Both the position numbers and the translations under genes were made by a program. Shown here piece after piece: positions 5,930 to 7,908 of a stretch of DNA of 7,908 nt. How positions within the stretch are numbered: position 1 is the stretch's first letter; each line of letters opens with the position of its first letter. Source of the DNA: Actinomycetota bacterium (GTDB lineage: Bacteria > Actinomycetota > Actinomycetes > Nanopelagicales > Nanopelagicaceae). Below the pieces are notes generated by a model, which saw only the letters and a list, made by a program, of their open reading frames with translations, was not told the DNA's origin and made no database searches. Where the stretch lies: NCBI GenBank assembly GCA_005777515.1, contig SXMA01000137.1, forward strand, positions 1-7,908. The letters are read 5' to 3'.

Positions 5930-7017
5930 TTTGCCCTTTGCCCTATCAATAACTCTTGGGCAAGTTCTGCAATTCTCAACGCTGCCTTGGCGTTACTGCC
6001 GACTGATTTAGGCTGATACTTCACTGCGCTGCTTAACGCCACTGCGAGATTTTTATCAAGCCACTCTGCTGAAAAGTCGTCATTTGAAACCATCATTGCT
6101 GAACCTTGAGCCACTAGAGCAGCTGCATTATCAAACTGCTCCCCATTGCCATGAGGCAGAGGAATGAGTATTGAATATTTGCCAAGAGAGGATAGTTCAG
6201 AGCAGGTGACGGCCCCTGATCTTGTAATTAGTAAATCAGCGCTTCCATATATTGAGGCCATGTCATGGAAGTAAGGCTGAGGAAGATAATTACTTGAAGC
6301 CTTCGGCAACTCATTATTTATTCCTAGAGCATGAATAATCTGAACCTCTTGGTATTTATCTTGGTATTTTTTTAGAAAGTCTGCAATCACTGAATTGATA
6401 TGACTTGAGCCAAGAGATCCGCCAAAGATAGCAACTACTGGGTGATTGGCATCAAATCCCCAACTCTGACAATTGAGTTGCTTGAAACTTGATTTGCTGG
6501 ATAGCTCTGCAAGACTATTTAGCGATTGGCGAATTGGCATTCCAGTTAAAACAGAGCCAGGCCATTGTTTTGCAACTTTTTCGAAGTTCACTGCAGTTAC
6601 TTTGGCAAGCCGCCTTCCAAGGCGATTAGCTAGCCCGGGCTTTGCATTTGCCTCATGGATCAAAATTGGAACCTTTCGGCTAAAAGCTGCAAGGTATGCT
6701 GGAGTTGATACATATCCACCAAAGCCAATTACTAAATCTGATCCCTTTATTATCGATCTCGCTCTAAAGATTGCACCTACTAAAAGAAAGGGAAAGAGGA
6801 AGATTTTTGGAGAAATCTTTCTTGGAAATGAAGCCTTTGGAATGTAATGAATTCGATAACCTCTCTTAGGAATCAAGAGTGATTCCAGACCACCTTTAAC
6901 GCCTATGAATTCGCAAGATAGTTTTGAATCTTTTAGTAATAGCGCCTCGGCGACGGCTAAGGCTGGCTCAATGTGTCCTGCCGTTCCCCCGCCTGCAAAG
7001 ATCACGCGCTGCGCCAT
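5926..7017 (-). CDS. murG: Lipid II synthase MurG (UDP-GlcNAc transferase)
   Basis: MurG transfers GlcNAc from UDP-GlcNAc to lipid I at the inner face of the membrane, giving lipid II for FtsW to polymerise. The 363-residue GT28/GT-B protein has the first glycine-rich loop GGGTAGHIEPALA (9-21), the second loop GFGGYVSTPAYLA (98-110), HEANAKPGLANRL (121-133) and the inter-domain TGMPIR (158-163). The C-terminal domain has GGSLGSSHIN (199-208), the donor-binding region TRSGAVTCSEL (265-275) and PLPHGNGEQFDNA (286-298), in which E293 and Q294 match the conserved sugar-contacting positions. Hydrophobic residues about 71-87 fit the membrane-association patch. It starts five bases after ftsW with a good Shine-Dalgarno sequence. 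Length is typical. Confidence 0.99.
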   Translation of the reverse strand: MAQRVIFAGGGTAGHIEPALAVAEALLLKDSKLSCEFIGVKGGLESLLIPKRGYRIHYIPKASFPRKISPKIFLFPFLLVGAIFRARSIIKGSDLVIGFGGYVSTPAYLAAFSRKVPILIHEANAKPGLANRLGRRLAKVTAVNFEKVAKQWPGSVLTGMPIRQSLNSLAELSSKSSFKQLNCQSWGFDANHPVVAIFGGSLGSSHINSVIADFLKKYQDKYQEVQIIHALGINNELPKASSNYLPQPYFHDMASIYGSADLLITRSGAVTCSELSSLGKYSILIPLPHGNGEQFDNAAALVAQGSAMMVSNDDFSAEWLDKNLAVALSSAVKYQPKSVGSNAKAALRIAELAQELLIGQRAK

Positions 7018-7022
7018 GGGCT

Positions 7023-7908
7023 TTATCCTCTCGCAGTTCTTGCCGCCTTACGTCGGCGAATCTCTGAGGCAATTTGAGGGTCGCGTCGCAAAACCCCGAG
7101 TACATAGCCAATTGCGATGAAGGTGGCAATGAGCGAGGAGCCGCCATAGGAAATCAGTGGCAGCGTTACTCCAACTACGGGAATGACGCTAATTACGGTT
7201 CCGATATTAAGAAGGACCTGAACTGAGATCCAACATCCAATACCCGCGCAGACATAACGATCAAAGGAGTTCTGGGCATTAATTGCAACTTTAAATATTC
7301 CCAGAATCAAAATTCCAAAGAGACCAAGAGTTGCCAGCGTTCCAAGTAATCCGAGCTCTTCTCCAATGACAGCAAATATGAAGTCGGTATGCACTTCAGG
7401 AAGGCTTCCCCACTTCTGCTTACTACTTCCAAGACCTGTTCCAACTGCTCCTCCTGAAGCAAGTCCCATGATGCTATGGGCTTGCTGCCAACCAACGCCT
7501 TGATAATTCTCTTCTGCAAAGGGATCAAAGAAGGCTGAGAATCTATTCATACGATTAGCACTGGGCAGAATTGAGGCTGCAAACAACAACCCAGCCCCCA
7601 CTGCTAATAAACCAAAGACTTTAAAGGCAAGTCCTGAAATGAAGAGAATTCCTGCGACGATTCCGGTGACAAGAACCGCAGTACCTAAGTCGCTACCTAC
7701 AAGAATTAAGGCCATAACAATCATAAAGCCTGGAATAATTAGGGTTGCTGGATTACTTGCAATCCCCTCACTTGCTCTTTCATCATGGATACGAAGCCTT
7801 AAGGCGCACCAGAGGATTAAGCCTAATTTGGCAAACTCGCTTGGCTGCAAGGTAAAGCTTCCGATACCAATCCAGTTGGTATTACCACCAACAGTTTTGC
7901 CAATTCCA
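7023..7908 (-). CDS. ftsW: FtsW, septal peptidoglycan glycosyltransferase (N-terminus outside window)
   Basis: FtsW is the SEDS-family membrane polymerase that builds septal glycan strands from lipid II with its partner transpeptidase FtsI. The reading frame stays open to the right edge, giving 294 residues; the apparent start at 7850 is an internal TTG leucine codon within a conserved motif. Motifs in the fragment: GNTNWIGIGSFTLQPSEFAK (8-27), SDLGTAVL (72-79), the extracellular loop with GGAVGTGLG (152-160) and LPEVHTDFIFAVIGEELG (169-186), and LPLISYGGSSL (249-259). The Asp in HTDF (175) is, to my knowledge, the one tied to polymerase activity in SEDS proteins. Several strongly hydrophobic segments are seen; about 80-110 residues and the first helices are missing. 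It could in principle be RodA, but the neighbouring murG points to FtsW. It ends in a basic tail. Confidence 0.96.
   Translation of the reverse strand, partial: GIGKTVGGNTNWIGIGSFTLQPSEFAKLGLILWCALRLRIHDERASEGIASNPATLIIPGFMIVMALILVGSDLGTAVLVTGIVAGILFISGLAFKVFGLLAVGAGLLFAASILPSANRMNRFSAFFDPFAEENYQGVGWQQAHSIMGLASGGAVGTGLGSSKQKWGSLPEVHTDFIFAVIGEELGLLGTLATLGLFGILILGIFKVAINAQNSFDRYVCAGIGCWISVQVLLNIGTVISVIPVVGVTLPLISYGGSSLIATFIAIGYVLGVLRRDPQIASEIRRRKAARTARG
7026..7032 (-). promoter_or_regulatory. Shine-Dalgarno sequence of murG
   Basis: GAGAGGA on the minus strand, inside the last codons of ftsW, lies eight bases before the murG ATG at 7017. The purine run is much like the one before ftsZ, and it supports this start. 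Confidence 0.7.

Noticed and set aside
6473..6847. Plus-strand open frame of 124 codons
   Set aside because: It lies wholly antisense to murG, which has all family motifs; the translation has no recognisable domain and no ribosome binding context.
7307..7528. Minus-strand open frame of 73 codons inside ftsW
   Set aside because: Out-of-frame shadow of the FtsW reading frame, which has the conserved SEDS motifs over the same bases.
7848..7850. TTG codon as the start of the FtsW-like gene
   Set aside because: The frame continues upstream to the window edge with conserved FtsW sequence, and the TTG is the leucine before QPSE.

Overview
The window is a compact, entirely minus-strand division and cell-wall (dcw) cluster from an actinobacterium. 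Transcription runs from high to low coordinates: ftsW (5' part outside the window), murG, murC, ftsQ, ftsZ, pgeF (yfiH), yggS, sepF, yggT, and then the start of a kynureninase gene (kynU) cut by the left edge. The block ftsW-murG-murC-ftsQ-ftsZ-pgeF-yggS-sepF-yggT is the classical actinobacterial order, and the FtsZ and SepF N-termini are of actinobacterial type. The base composition looks moderate (by eye around the mid-40s % GC, not computed), genes are short-spaced and the proteins are near minimal length. This fits a streamlined low-GC actinobacterium such as the freshwater Nanopelagicales (acI) group. That placement is an inference from gene order and style, not from a database search.

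Right part (about 3760-7908): FtsW polymerises septal peptidoglycan, MurG makes lipid II, MurC adds L-alanine to UDP-MurNAc, and FtsQ is the membrane scaffold of the divisome. Spacing is 5 nt, a 4-nt ATGA overlap and 4 nt, so these genes are almost certainly co-transcribed. Middle: a 129-base gap (3631-3759), the largest non-coding stretch, separates ftsQ from ftsZ. It carries a strong Shine-Dalgarno sequence that places the ftsZ start at a GTG (3630) and not at the longer ATG (3684). It probably also holds an ftsZ promoter. Left-middle (381-2491): pgeF (peptidoglycan editing), yggS (PLP homeostasis), sepF (FtsZ membrane anchor) and yggT (small membrane protein) follow with gaps of 9-12 nt or a 4-nt overlap.

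Left edge: after yggT, where many actinobacteria have divIVA/wag31, this genome goes straight to kynureninase, a tryptophan-catabolism enzyme. A TAGACT hexamer seven bases before its ATG suggests a separate, leaderless transcript. No plus-strand gene, RNA gene, mobile element, CRISPR array or clear Rho-independent terminator was seen. I found no undescribed system; the points worth a second look are the missing divIVA with kynU in its place, the ftsZ start and upstream gap, and the almost absent cytoplasmic tail of FtsQ.
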